Source of the DNA: Prevotella sp.
GTDB lineage: Bacteria; Bacteroidota; Bacteroidia; Bacteroidales; Bacteroidaceae
Reading direction: 5' to 3'
Length of the DNA stretch: 44,087 bases
Assembly (NCBI GenBank): GCA_017483805.1
Contig: JAFUUL010000043.1
Location: 1 to 44,087, forward strand
The notes below the pieces were generated by a model. That model was not told where the DNA came from. It saw nothing but the letters and a program-made list of their open reading frames with translations, and searched no databases. A program made the translations under genes and the position numbers. Shown here in pieces: positions 23,456 through 33,700 of this stretch (position 1 is the stretch's first letter; every line of letters starts with the position of its first letter).

Positions 23456-23941
23456 ATGATGAAGTTTTCCTGGGCGAAGTTGATAGTGTCCGTAGTGCTG
23501 GTGGTGTGGTATTTTGCCATGCCGCAGTATAGTTTTGGTGGCTATGATATAGCCACATACGGAACAATTTGGGAACATCTGCTTTATCCTTTGAGTCATG
23601 CGAATGTGTGGCATTTAGGGGCGAATGTTGTTTGTTTGTGGATGATCACGTGCAGGCTTCATCTGTTGGGTTCCTATTTTGTGGCGGTGGGCTGTTCCTT
23701 TCTGCCCTGTTTTGTGAGTGAGGCGACTTTGGGGGTCAGTGGTGTGCTGTTTGCCATTGTCGGTATGAGTTGGGGTAGAGTAGGGCGATTTAAGGATATG
23801 ATTTGGAAGAACAAGTGGTTTCTTCTGATCCCGTTGTTTCTGCCCCATGTGAATGGGATGCTTCATTTGTATTGCCTGGTTGCGGGGTATTTGGTGGGGC
23901 GTTGCTTTGGTAAAGCAACATACAGGACGGATTGGGTATGA
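23456..23941 (+). CDS. small rhomboid-family intramembrane serine protease
   Basis: A 161-residue polytopic membrane protein with rhomboid landmarks: the HANVWHLGAN motif (HxxxHxxxN) in the second helix, catalytic Ser95 in LGVSGVLFA, and His131 in HVNGMLHLYCLVAG as partner. These proteases cleave within membranes. At about five to six helices it is near the minimal rhomboid size. A phage copy between a spanin-like gene and the terminase is unusual; it could process an envelope or virion protein. Its stop overlaps the terminase start (ATGA). A family-1 hairpin repeat lies in its early coding region, encoding GGYDIATYGT. Confidence 0.82.
   Translation: MMKFSWAKLIVSVVLVVWYFAMPQYSFGGYDIATYGTIWEHLLYPLSHANVWHLGANVVCLWMITCRLHLLGSYFVAVGCSFLPCFVSEATLGVSGVLFAIVGMSWGRVGRFKDMIWKNKWFLLIPLFLPHVNGMLHLYCLVAGYLVGRCFGKATYRTDWV
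23538..23565 (+). repeat. hairpin repeat family 1, copy in the rhomboid gene
   Basis: Left arm GTGGCTAT (23538-23545), loop GAT, perfect complement (23549-23556), tail ATACGGAAC (23557-23565). It begins at codon position 2, whereas the copies at 26962, 27949 and 31024 begin at position 1, so the conserved unit is the nucleotide sequence, not a peptide. Confidence 0.85.
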
Positions 23942-26124
23942 AGGAGAAGATGTTAGTTGTGAATGAAGATGTGAAGGCCCTGATAGCCGAGAACCACCGT
24001 CGGAGGCAGGAGATATTCGGGCCCTATGACCCTGTGACGGGCGTGGGGTGTTATGGCTTTGCCAAGGGCGAGCGTGTGCATGTCAATATCCCAGACTTTA
24101 CGATAGGCGATGATCTTATCACTGACATGTGGGTGCCGAAGGAAACCCTCGAGACCGTTATCTGGCACGAGGTGCTGAGGTTCGGGTCGATACAGAAGTA
24201 CGTAGAGCAGGGTATGGGCAGGGACTATGACGAAGACTACCACATGGATGTGATAGAAGCCCTGTTCCAGGCACGTTTCATCGATGACCCCGAGTTTGCG
24301 ATGTACATGACGGACAAGATTGTGCACAAGATTACGGGTGAGATGGTGCCGTTCAGGCTAAGATACGCCCAGAGAGTACTGTTTGCCGTCTTGGAGGGTA
24401 TGCGCAAGGCAGGTGTTCCTATTCGAGTCTGTCTGCTGAAGGCCCGCCAGTGGGGAGGAAGTACATTGGTGCAGATGTATATCAAGTGGATGCAGAACTA
24501 TAGGCATCCCAACGGCTGGAATGCCGCCGTGGTGACCCAGGTGGGCAGTGCTTCAAAGAAGATCAAGGCCATGTACCGCAAGAGTATCGAGAGCCAGCCC
24601 GGCTGGACGATGGGAATGCCCGGCGTGAAGTTCAAGATGAACCCCTACGACCAGTCAGACTCCGACTTCATCATCACCGACGGCCGCTTTGCCGTGAGGT
24701 CATCGACGCTGAGCGTGGCATCATTCGAGAACTACGAGAAACTGCGCTCTGATAACTACAAATGCCTGCACTATTCCGAGGTTGCCTTCTGGAAGCAGAC
24801 CCCCGAGCACGACCCCGAGGGCGTTTTGTCCGCAGCCTCTCAGAGTTTGATTGGCCTGCCCGACGAGATAGAAGTGTTTGAGTCTACAGGTATGGGTAAC
24901 AGCGGTTTCTTCTATGATTTGTGCCAAGACGCTATGAAAGAGAACACGACGAGTGCCTATCAGTTTCTGTTTGTGCCCTTCTTTATGATTGAGAACGACA
25001 TGGAGCCGAAGGGCGAGCAAGGCTTTACGGAGGAAGAAGAGATAGCCTTTGCCCTGTGGCTGTGGGAGAACAGAGACTATGACAAGTGCCCCGCCGGCTA
25101 CAGAGAGAGCGGCAAGTTCTTCTGGAAGATGTGGAAACTTGGCGCGTGCTTTGAAGCCATCAACTGGTACAGGAAGGAGAGGAACAAGCACAGAGACCAC
25201 GCCCATATGGCCACCGAGGCCCCTATAGATCCTGTGGAAGCATTCCGAAACTCCGGCAATGCCGTCTTCGACCCCTATTCGATAGACGATCTGAAGGAGA
25301 GTTGTCAGGCACCGAAGAGTCCTCTTTACTATGCCAACATCAACCTCCCTCCCTTTGAGCGCAGGAACAAGAACGTGTTTCTGAAAGCCGACATCAAGAA
25401 AAGGAGTGATAACCAAGGCGAGTTGAAGGTGTGGGCCGAGCCCAACAACCACATCTTCAAGGTGAAGAACAGGTACATCGTGAGCGTGGATATAGGCGGC
25501 AAGAGCGACACCGCCGACTACACCGTGATGACCGTGATAGACAACATGGGCCGTTGTCCTGAGGTGCAAGGAAGGCCAAGAGTCGTAGCAAGGTGGCGAG
25601 GCCACGTGAGACACGACGTGCTGGCATGGACTGCCGCCGCCCTTGCCCATTACTATGACGATGCCATACTGGTGATAGAAAGCAACACCGCCGACCGTGA
25701 GCGCGAGAACAACACCGAGGGCGATCACTTCGGCACTATTATCGAGGAGATAGCAGGCTACTATCCCAACCTGTATCAGCGCACCAAGGAGCCTGAGAGC
25801 GTGACCGACGGCATCAAGCCCATCTATGGTTTCCAGACTAACAAATTAACTAAAGGCTGGATTATCGACAACCTCATCGCGTGTGTGGATGACAAACTAT
25901 GGGAAGAGCCAGACGAAGAGATGTACAGGGAGTTGGGTTGGTACGAGCGCAGGGAAGACGGCACGATGGGCAACAAGCCAGGTTCGGGCAAACATGACGA
26001 TGTGCTGATGTCGACCGCCATCGGTTTGTGGATAGCGTTCAATGCTGCGGCCTATAGTCCGAGTTGGAGCAACGATGTTCCCAGGAGTCGCGAGAAGAGA
26101 CCTAGGACTGAGGCTGACTTCTAA
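23938..26124 (+). CDS. phage terminase large subunit
   Basis: A 728-residue DNA-packaging motor. The ATPase domain has the terminase-type Walker A KARQWGGST (168-176), Walker B ending with Glu281 (CLHYSEVAFW), and the coupling motif ESTGMG. The RNase-H-like nuclease shows Asp518 (YIVSVDIGGKSDTADYTVM), a middle acidic strand ILVIESNT, and D687-D688 in SGKHDDVLMS. The full set of catalytic residues suggests an active packaging enzyme. The start at 23938 is chosen over an in-frame TTG two codons earlier because it overlaps the rhomboid stop. It is larger than many TerL proteins because of an N-terminal extension of about 120 residues. Confidence 0.93.
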   Translation: MKEKMLVVNEDVKALIAENHRRRQEIFGPYDPVTGVGCYGFAKGERVHVNIPDFTIGDDLITDMWVPKETLETVIWHEVLRFGSIQKYVEQGMGRDYDEDYHMDVIEALFQARFIDDPEFAMYMTDKIVHKITGEMVPFRLRYAQRVLFAVLEGMRKAGVPIRVCLLKARQWGGSTLVQMYIKWMQNYRHPNGWNAAVVTQVGSASKKIKAMYRKSIESQPGWTMGMPGVKFKMNPYDQSDSDFIITDGRFAVRSSTLSVASFENYEKLRSDNYKCLHYSEVAFWKQTPEHDPEGVLSAASQSLIGLPDEIEVFESTGMGNSGFFYDLCQDAMKENTTSAYQFLFVPFFMIENDMEPKGEQGFTEEEEIAFALWLWENRDYDKCPAGYRESGKFFWKMWKLGACFEAINWYRKERNKHRDHAHMATEAPIDPVEAFRNSGNAVFDPYSIDDLKESCQAPKSPLYYANINLPPFERRNKNVFLKADIKKRSDNQGELKVWAEPNNHIFKVKNRYIVSVDIGGKSDTADYTVMTVIDNMGRCPEVQGRPRVVARWRGHVRHDVLAWTAAALAHYYDDAILVIESNTADRERENNTEGDHFGTIIEEIAGYYPNLYQRTKEPESVTDGIKPIYGFQTNKLTKGWIIDNLIACVDDKLWEEPDEEMYRELGWYERREDGTMGNKPGSGKHDDVLMSTAIGLWIAFNAAAYSPSWSNDVPRSREKRPRTEADF

Positions 26125-26617
26125 ACTTGGCCCTGTGCGCCTGTATTTCAGCGCGTCGTTTCTTCAGTTTCTCGTAGGCGCGGGCATTGGCAGGGTAGTA
26201 TGCACATTTCCCTTCGAGGTCGAGTTTTCCCGTCTTGATGAGCGAACGTATGGCGTGTAGCCGTTCGTGGCTGCAGAAGAACTCCGGTGCGGGAGAAATG
26301 ACGGCATATTGAACGATGAAGATAAGCGACTTTCCGACAAAGGCCCGTTTTTCAGACAGTTCTATTACCTTGTCGAAGAGCGAGTAGTACATACGCCTTT
26401 TGTTTGGTATCATCATGTTGACTCGCTCGAAGTCGCCCCTGATCATCGGTGCGAGCACCTGTGCCGCCTGTTTTGGGGAAACATAGTAGCGTGGGGCCGG
26501 CTGTTTGACTGCCTTTTTGTATGCTTCCTCTTGTGACCATGAGAGCATAGCAACGGAGTTGTAGGCCTTGATGAGATCATCCTGGAATTGTTTTGAGATG
26601 TCGTAGTCGTGCTTCAT
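26102..26617 (-). CDS. hypothetical protein, convergent with terminase
   Basis: A 171-residue basic, helical protein (MKHDYDISKQFQDDLIKAYN ... RRAEIQAHRAKFRSQPQS). Start at 26617, about 15 nt after a predicted transcription start; an in-frame Met upstream at 26692 lies beyond the promoter and was rejected. Its 3' end overlaps the terminase gene by 23 nt on the opposite strand. It has no motif I recognise. A lone leftward gene among late genes might be a lysogenic or regulatory gene. Confidence 0.72.
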   Translation of the reverse strand: MKHDYDISKQFQDDLIKAYNSVAMLSWSQEEAYKKAVKQPAPRYYVSPKQAAQVLAPMIRGDFERVNMMIPNKRRMYYSLFDKVIELSEKRAFVGKSLIFIVQYAVISPAPEFFCSHERLHAIRSLIKTGKLDLEGKCAYYPANARAYEKLKKRRAEIQAHRAKFRSQPQS

Positions 26618-26639
26618 GCCATTTATGGATTGGTTTGTG

Positions 26640-26671
26640 CAAAGGTAGGCAAAGGCATTGGTTTTTGCAAG
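26640..26671 (-). promoter_or_regulatory. promoter of the leftward gene
   Basis: On the minus strand TACCTTTG (26647-26640) matches the -7 consensus, with a near -33 CTTG (26671-26668) 20 nt upstream. Confidence 0.6.
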
Positions 26672-26685
26672 TGTTCGTGGGTTTG

Positions 26686-26705
26686 GCGACAAATGATAGC
26701 AAATG
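26686..26705 (-). repeat. inverted copy of the integrase-side 20-bp repeat
   Basis: GCGACAAATGATAGCAAATG differs at one position from the reverse complement of the sequence at 14056-14075. It lies in the divergent promoter region between the leftward gene and the coiled-coil gene, so it is likely a binding site for an element-encoded protein. Confidence 0.65.
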
Positions 26706-26758
26706 ATGGCTAATGTTTTTGTGATATTATAACATTTGGCGTAGGTTAAACACGGAGG

Positions 26759-26785
26759 ATAGTGTTTGGGTAAACACTATTTTTG
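26759..26785 (+). promoter_or_regulatory. operator-like palindrome over a -7 box
   Basis: ATAGTGTTT (26759-26767) and its perfect complement (26772-26780) flank GGGT. The right half runs into TATTTTTG (26778-26785), a -7 box for the rightward gene at 26809. A repressor site here would control the coiled-coil gene and the giant gene. Confidence 0.55.
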
Positions 26786-26808
26786 CCCGCAGAAATATCG
26801 ATATTTTT

Positions 26809-27741
26809 ATGGCTTATAATATTTTTGGTAACGACAAGCAGCAGAACTATCCTGGCACTCAACAACCGGAAGTATCAGTTGCTACACAGTCGCAACAGAC
26901 GGGAGGACAGGCCCAGCAGCAGGCCGGCGCTAATGCGCCTGGCACGGTGGCTGGAGAGGGGGTGGCTGTGGTACAGCCACAAACAGAACGTCCACAGAGG
27001 CGGGCGGTGGGTGCTGTTGATCCGACAAGTTCGACATCTGGCATGGATGCCGTCAGTTCGATGCTGACAACTCCGCAGCAGGAGGAGAAGATACGCAGGG
27101 CGAGCATTGCCAACCAGCGTATTATGGCCCTTGGCGATGCCTTGCGGCATGTGGGTAACATCTATCATACGGTGAACTATGCTCCGAGTCAGAAGTTCAA
27201 TTCGCCTGTGACGGAAGAGTATGAGCGTTATCAGAAGGGTAAGGCTGTGAGGGATGCCGCTAACTTGAAGTATTACACCTATCAGCAGCAGAAGGCCGCG
27301 CAGGATGCGCGGGCGAAGCAGTGGGAGACGGAGGCAAACTACCAGAACGAATCTTTGAAACTTCGCAGGGCTCAGCACGATCGATTGATGAAGGCTCAGG
27401 ATTTGGCTATCAGGAAAGAAGAGTTCTTGGAGGAATTGAAGAACAAGCAACTTGAACTTGATAGGATGGCCAAGGAGCACAAGATTACCATAGACCAGTA
27501 TAATGCCGAGTCAAGACGCTTACAGGCGCAGGCCGCCTATATGAGAGCCGAAAAATATGTGCCTGGAGGTGCTGGAGTTGGAGGTTACGAGACCATCACC
27601 GAGACCGAGAACCATTACGACGAAAACGGGCGTCGAACGGGCCAGACTACCAAACGGACACGCACGGGCTCCCATAAGGAGAACCCCTACGGCAATGACG
27701 GGAACAGCAATAACGATCACAGAAACAACCCATACGGATAA
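26809..27741 (+). CDS. coiled-coil late protein, probably virion-internal
   Basis: A 310-residue Gln-, Ala- and Asn-rich protein. The N-terminal 85 residues are low-complexity and contain both repeat families, translated GANAPGTVAG and VAVVQPQTERP. Residues about 85-250 form a long helical coiled coil (EEKIRRASIANQRIMALGDA, SLKLRRAQHDRLMKAQDLAI, KKEHKITIDQYNAES-like), and the C-terminus is Asn/Thr-rich. It lies just 3 nt before the giant gene and shares its linker repeats, implying joint expression and perhaps joint delivery into the host. No enzymatic motif seen. Confidence 0.72.
   Translation: MAYNIFGNDKQQNYPGTQQPEVSVATQSQQTGGQAQQQAGANAPGTVAGEGVAVVQPQTERPQRRAVGAVDPTSSTSGMDAVSSMLTTPQQEEKIRRASIANQRIMALGDALRHVGNIYHTVNYAPSQKFNSPVTEEYERYQKGKAVRDAANLKYYTYQQQKAAQDARAKQWETEANYQNESLKLRRAQHDRLMKAQDLAIRKEEFLEELKNKQLELDRMAKEHKITIDQYNAESRRLQAQAAYMRAEKYVPGGAGVGGYETITETENHYDENGRRTGQTTKRTRTGSHKENPYGNDGNSNNDHRNNPYG
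26926..26954 (+). repeat. hairpin repeat family 2, copy 1
   Basis: GGCGC, loop TAAT, perfect complement GCGCC, then T and GGCACGGTGGCTGG. Translated as GANAPGTVAG. Compare copies at 28012, 32131, 36460 and 40999. Confidence 0.7.
26962..26989 (+). repeat. hairpin repeat family 1, copy in the coiled-coil gene
   Basis: Left arm GTGGCTGT (26962-26969), loop GGT, perfect complement (26973-26980), tail AAACAGAAC (26981-26989). Relative to the copies in the giant gene, arm positions 2 and 3 differ on both sides of the stem, so pairing is preserved. Confidence 0.85.
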
Positions 27742-27744
27742 GAT

Positions 27745-30700
27745 ATGCCAAACTCATTAGAAAATCTTCATAGAAACCTGACCGCTGACGGATATAACCT
27801 TGGCAGTCTGGATGATTTCAAGGCCGCAATGGCGGACAGTACAAAGGCCAGCAATCTCCATAAGAACCTGTCGGCAGACGGGTATAACCTTGGTAGCCGC
27901 GATGACTTCTTCCGTGAGATAGGACTGGGAGGAGGCAGCGATACGAAGGCTGCTGTGGTACAGCAGCAAACGGAACGGCCTGCGGAGCAGGCGCAGGGGC
28001 AGACGGAGGCCGGTGCTGATGCGCCTGGCACGGTGGCTGGTGTGCCGAGAGTAGACCTTGGGCAGATGAAGAGGCAGTTCCGGGAGAGTGCGGGGCGGTT
28101 TATGCAAGACAAGACGGCTGGCGGCCCTCAGGGCGGTACGCCGTTGAGCAAGGAGGATAAGGCGCGGATGATGAGCCAGACAGATATGATGCTGGCGCAG
28201 CAGCAGGACTTGGGCCGTCATTTTGAGCAGCGTTGGGATGATGCGCAGGCGGCTGTTGGCAATATGAGTGCCGGCAGGAATGCGACTGGGAATGTTGGCG
28301 TCAATACCAACCTGAGAAAGGGCAGACAGAAGTTCAATGCCGAGACAGGCAGGTTTGAGGATACCTATGTGACCCAGTTGGGTAATGAGTACAGGAACCT
28401 GATGCAAGCAGAGGACGAGCAGGGTTACGTGGATGCCGTCCGTGAGCAGGAGCGGTATTTTGGTAATTTGAAGAGCCTGCTTGGCCCACTTGGTGATTTC
28501 GTGACTGACGAAGAGAAGAGTATCGATGAACGTCTGCAGGATGCCGCCAACGAGATTGCATGGATAGAGAACGAGATTAAGGCGCAGCCACGTGTTGATG
28601 TAGCCGCCCTCAAAAGAGAAGGTAAGTCGAAAGAAGAAATAGATGCTCTGCGCGAGAAGGTTAACCGGAACTCAATGTCGCTTGATGCCGCCTTGAATGA
28701 GGCCAAGAGAAGGCAAATAGCATTGGAGGCAGAACGAGACGATCGTGGTCAGAGTATGTTCTGGCGAGGTACTTGGGACACGCTACGTGATCCGTCGACA
28801 TACACCAACAATATGGCGGATCTGTCAGACCAGAAGGCTTTTGAGGGTATCAAGCGAGAGGTTGAGCAGGCCCAAAAAGAAGGTCGGCAGCCCCGACTTA
28901 CCAATGGCGAGAAGTTTTTGGTGCGCAACTACCTGATGAACCAGGAGGCCCAGCAGTTGAACGAGAACAGAGGCAGCATGTATGGGTATGGTCAGATGTT
29001 TGGTGCCAGTATACCCTTCATGGCAGAATTTGCCTTGACAGGCGGTTTTGCAGGCGTTGGCAAGGCAGGCACAAAACTTGGCACGAAGGCCGGCCTCCGC
29101 TATCTGAACAGCAGTATGGGCCGTTGGATGATGAAGAACATGGGTGCCATCCCAACCAAGGCCCTCCAATATTCACTGAAGGGTGCCGGCTGGGTAGGCG
29201 GTGCTGCGGCAGGTGGTGCTTTACAGAGCAATACCATCGGTATGGCGAAGACTATGGCAGACATAGAGAGCCGCTATATAGGTAATATGACCATCGGCAG
29301 TGACGGGCAGATAGCGTTCAAGGATGCCGAAGGTCTGGGCGAAGCCATCCTGAAAGGCGAGTTGACCAACATCGGTGAGAACGGCTCAGAACTATTGGGT
29401 GGCGGTTTTGACTTTCTGCCCAACATCCTTGGCAGAGTTATCAAACGCAGTGCCGTCGGTGCACCTCTGAGAAGGCTTGCCAGCAACAAGGCTTGGCGTG
29501 CCGGCAACAAGACCCTTGACTACCTGGGTGTGCAGGGTGTGTTTGGTGAGGGTATGGAAGAAGAAGCCAACAGTATGTTTAACGCCATCATCGGCGAGAG
29601 CAACTGGTTCAAAGATCCCAACGACCCGAGCAAACCAGCCTTCTTTGACGGCAAGGAACAGTTGGACACGTGGATCAGCGTTGGGCTAACGAGCATGATA
29701 CTCCGTGGCCCACAGATGGCTGGTAGCGGTTTCCAGAAAGCCCAGTATTACGGCTATAAGTACAATATGGGTATGAGCAATCGCCGTGCCAATAAACTTT
29801 TCGGTGCAGACCGATGGGCAGCGGTTCGCGAGCAGATAGACAACAGCAGCAACAAGACCCTTGGCCAGACGCTGAACGGCTACTTGAACGATGCCAGTCT
29901 CAGTCGCGAAGAGAAGCAGGCCATGATGATGTACGCCAACGACCTGGTTATGGTTCGCGGTTTCAATATGGCTACGATGCTTGCCAACGCCAACGGTGTG
30001 CAGGGGCGTGCCCGCACAGACCGCTTTAATGTTCGTGGCAACGTGATAGAGGAACTGGATGCCGAAGGCAACGTGATAGAGAGCCACGAGTACGAGGACA
30101 GAGACGAAATGAAAGCCGGTCTTTACGAACTGCAACAGAAGCGTGCCAATCAGGATATGCTCAGTGATATTGAGGCCGCCAAGGTTCGTCCTGACGGGTT
30201 CTACGATGCCTTTTTGGATGATTTTCTCAGTGGCGGTATGCCGAAAGAAGAACTGGAGGCGATGCTGCAGAAAGACCCAATGGAACGCAGTGACTGGGAG
30301 CAGGCGGTGGTAAATGCTTTTTCGAGCCGCCTTCATTCTATGGTCTATGACAACACCGAACTGCATGAGGAGCAGAGCACAGAGGATGGGCAGGATGTAG
30401 CCGACGAGATGGCTATAGACCTCGACGAGACCGATGGCAGTAAGGCGCAGGAGGTGGCGGCCGCTTTCAATACCGCCAAGCAGGCCCGCGAGCAGTTGTT
30501 TGCAGGCAACGAGGAACTGGCACAGGAAGTGCTCACGAGGGAAGTGCAGGGTGTTTCCCCGCAAGAGATACTTTCCTCGCTTGACACCTTCCGCGAAGAA
30601 GATGTTCAAGTGCTGATTGACTATTACAACCAGAAAGCCCGTATGGAAGGCATGATGAACAGGTTGGGCCAGCATGTGGAAGAAGAGGCCCGCAGAAGCA

Positions 30701-33700
30701 GGGAGAATCATACCTTCAAGGGCACCATCAACGGAAAACCGACACAGACTCATGTATATACTATTACGGACGGCACGAATGAGTATTACCTTGTGAGCGG
30801 AAATGTCGCCACCGATCCTGATACAGGCCAGATTACAGGGTCGGACTCCGGGCTTGTGATTGGCATGGACTCGGACGGCAGTTTCGTGTCGCTTGGTGAT
30901 GCCAGCGGGTATAGTGTGTTACCTCCTACACAGAGTCTTGACGAGTTTGAGGAGGCCGAGCGTGCAAGGCTCGGTGAACTGGTGACGGCTGCTGTTGACC
31001 CCGAAGGGGCGATGGGGCAGGAGGCTGCTGTGGTACAGCAGCAAACGGAACGACCAATGGTACAGGAGGGAGCGGGGCTTGATAATGCCGGCGGCGAGGC
31101 AGGCCAAGAGATGGCCGGAGGAAACAAACCGCAGGCGGCCGCTCCTTCCATTCCCGTGGATGAAAGTGGCGTGAAGCGGTATGAGCAAGGCGTGGCGATT
31201 GATGATGCTATAGCCGATATGGAGGCTGACGGCCTGGATGTGAATGCCGAGACCGACCTTGCCATCAGCGAGGCACAGGCCGAACTGGACAAGATTAAGG
31301 CACCGAAGACCCGTGCAGAGCGTGTGAAGAATGCGCAGCGCCAGCAGGAGTTGCAGGGAGCGATAGACTATTATACGCAGTTGAAGCAGCGTTATGGCGA
31401 GTTGCACCCGCCATATGTAGACCCGCGGCCTTATATCGACCGACTGAATGCCACCACCAGCAAGCGCAAGGCCGACGAGATAGTGAGCGAGGCTCTGCAG
31501 GCAGGCGTGAAGCCCGAAGAGATACAACCCGTACACACCCAGCGCGTGTCGGATATTATAGCCAAGGAAGAGGAAGACAGGAGAAAAGCCGAAGAAATCA
31601 CTGACTATGACCTGTCACTGATAGAGAAGCACAAGGGAACGCCCGAGGGCCGTGCCTATCTGCTTGACAGGAAGCGTGTGCCAAGTGCCGAGAAGCGCAG
31701 GAAGATAGCACAGTTGGTGTATGGTGAGTTGTTTGACGGCGACTTTGATGCCTGGCGTGACGAGCAGGAACTCATCTCGTTGTGGCTTGGTAAAGGTCGC
31801 GCCCTTGATCCAGATTCGTTCGGTCAGGAACTTGGCTGGGATATGGGTGTCGGTAAGGATGCCGCCAAGGTGAGCACGATGTTTACCGCCAGGAGAGACA
31901 ACGGCGGTGACGGCATGCTGTTCAACGACTTCGTACACATGGTGATGGAGGCCAGTGGCGGTCGCTATGATACCGAAGAGATACGCGATGCTGTTATAGC
32001 CATGTTCCAGGGTGCGCAAGAGAAGAGCGACCTGACGGAGTACCAACTTACCTCCCGTGTGGCCGAGGCCGAGCAGGCCTTGCGTGGGCGGGAAGAGATG
32101 GAGCAGGAGGCAAAGATTGACGAGACCGCCGATGCTGATGCATCGGGCACTGTGGCTGATGAAGATATGTTGCCGTTTGGCCCAGATATTGAAGGCGGAG
32201 AGCGGCCAGCCTTTCTCAGTGATGACGGTGTAGGCTACGACAGCCAAGGCAACCCCATTGATGCGGAAGGCAGACTTATATTGAACCCAGTCGACTCCAT
32301 TGACGAGATAACGGATGAAGATTTCGAGAGTCCGACCCGTAATATTCAGTTGCCTCAGTTGCCAGAAAACGTGCAGTCGGCAATAGGGACCAATGGCAAG
32401 CCGGTTGTTATCAAGAAGAGTGTATTTGAGAAGAACGGCACAACCCATGTAGAATTAGAGCCTGGAGACAGTAGGAGTATTCTCAAGTCAGCCCTTTATA
32501 ACCCCAATCTTGTTGGTCAGACACAGCCCATAACGCGACCCGATTACAAGGTAGCCATACAGACAGGCGACAAAAATGCCGTTGTCGTGCTCGATGTGTA
32601 TGCCGGCAAAGACAATGTAGAAATTGTCGGATGGCGCTATGTCAACGAAAAGGGTCTGGAGAAGATGAAAAGACAAGCAGAACGCGAGGGCGGGCAATTC
32701 CTCATACTTTCTCCCAGTGATGGGTCGGCAGCAGCCCTTTCTGCTCTTCCGTCCACGGACTTGTCTTCTGAGGGCAAAGATACGAAAAATACAGATACGA
32801 ACCAAGAAAAAGAGGAGAAAAAAGAAGAAATTAACACTTCCGACCCCTTGGAGGCCATAGAGCAGGCGGCAGAAAGTGTCCGTGAGAACAGGCAAACATC
32901 TGATTACGGCAAGGATAATAAGTTGGTGACGCAAGACAGGTATGAGGAACTGAAGAAGCGTATGAAGGCTAAACTGCTTGGGCAGTTGAACGCCGGTTTC
33001 GATCCAGAGATTCTTGCCATCGGCACAGAAATGGCCGTATTCCATATAGAGGCAGGAGCGCGAAAGTTTGGTGACTTTGCCCAGCGCATGATAGACGAGT
33101 TGGGTGATGCCATTCGTCCTTATCTGAAAGGCATCTATAATGGCGCGAGGGAGATGCCGGGTATGGAGGAATTGCGAAAGCAAATGACCTCGTATGAGGG
33201 TGTTTCGATGCAAGATGTGCAAAAGATTGCTAATACGGCAGACAATTCTGTTAACGAACACAAAGAGGAGAATGACGAAGCGGAAAATGTTGTATCTTTG
33301 CAGCAGGAAAGCCCGAGCGAGGGTGGTCGCCAGCCAAAATTGGCCGGCGAGGTGACGGCTGAGCACAAATCCGAGGATGCTGACAAGTACCGTGCTTTTT
33401 CTCAGTCTGTGGCTGACGATATGCTAGCAGCGATGGAGGCTGGCGAGAGGCCCTACAAGAGCATCAAGGATATTCGTGCAAAAGCAAAGGGTGTTGGTCT
33501 TGAAGTAGATGACGAAGGCCGTACTGACATACTCTTACAGGAGTTGGTGGAAGATGGGTTGGTGAGTGCCGCCCGCCAATACGTGAATGCCTATGTGATG
33601 CAGCAGGTGCTATCAGGCCGTACAGCCCAAGATGTGAGACAGAGCCGTGACCTCTTCAATGATATAGTGAAACTCTATCAGTTGCAGCCCTCTATCACCC

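Noticed and set aside
29686-30753. Long antisense ORFs across the giant gene
   Set aside because: They are shadows of a GC-balanced coding strand; the + strand frame has recognisable domains and the antisense products have none.
26962-31051. Diversity-generating retroelement or segmental duplication
   Set aside because: No reverse transcriptase or template/variable pair; similarity is confined to the short hairpins and tails.
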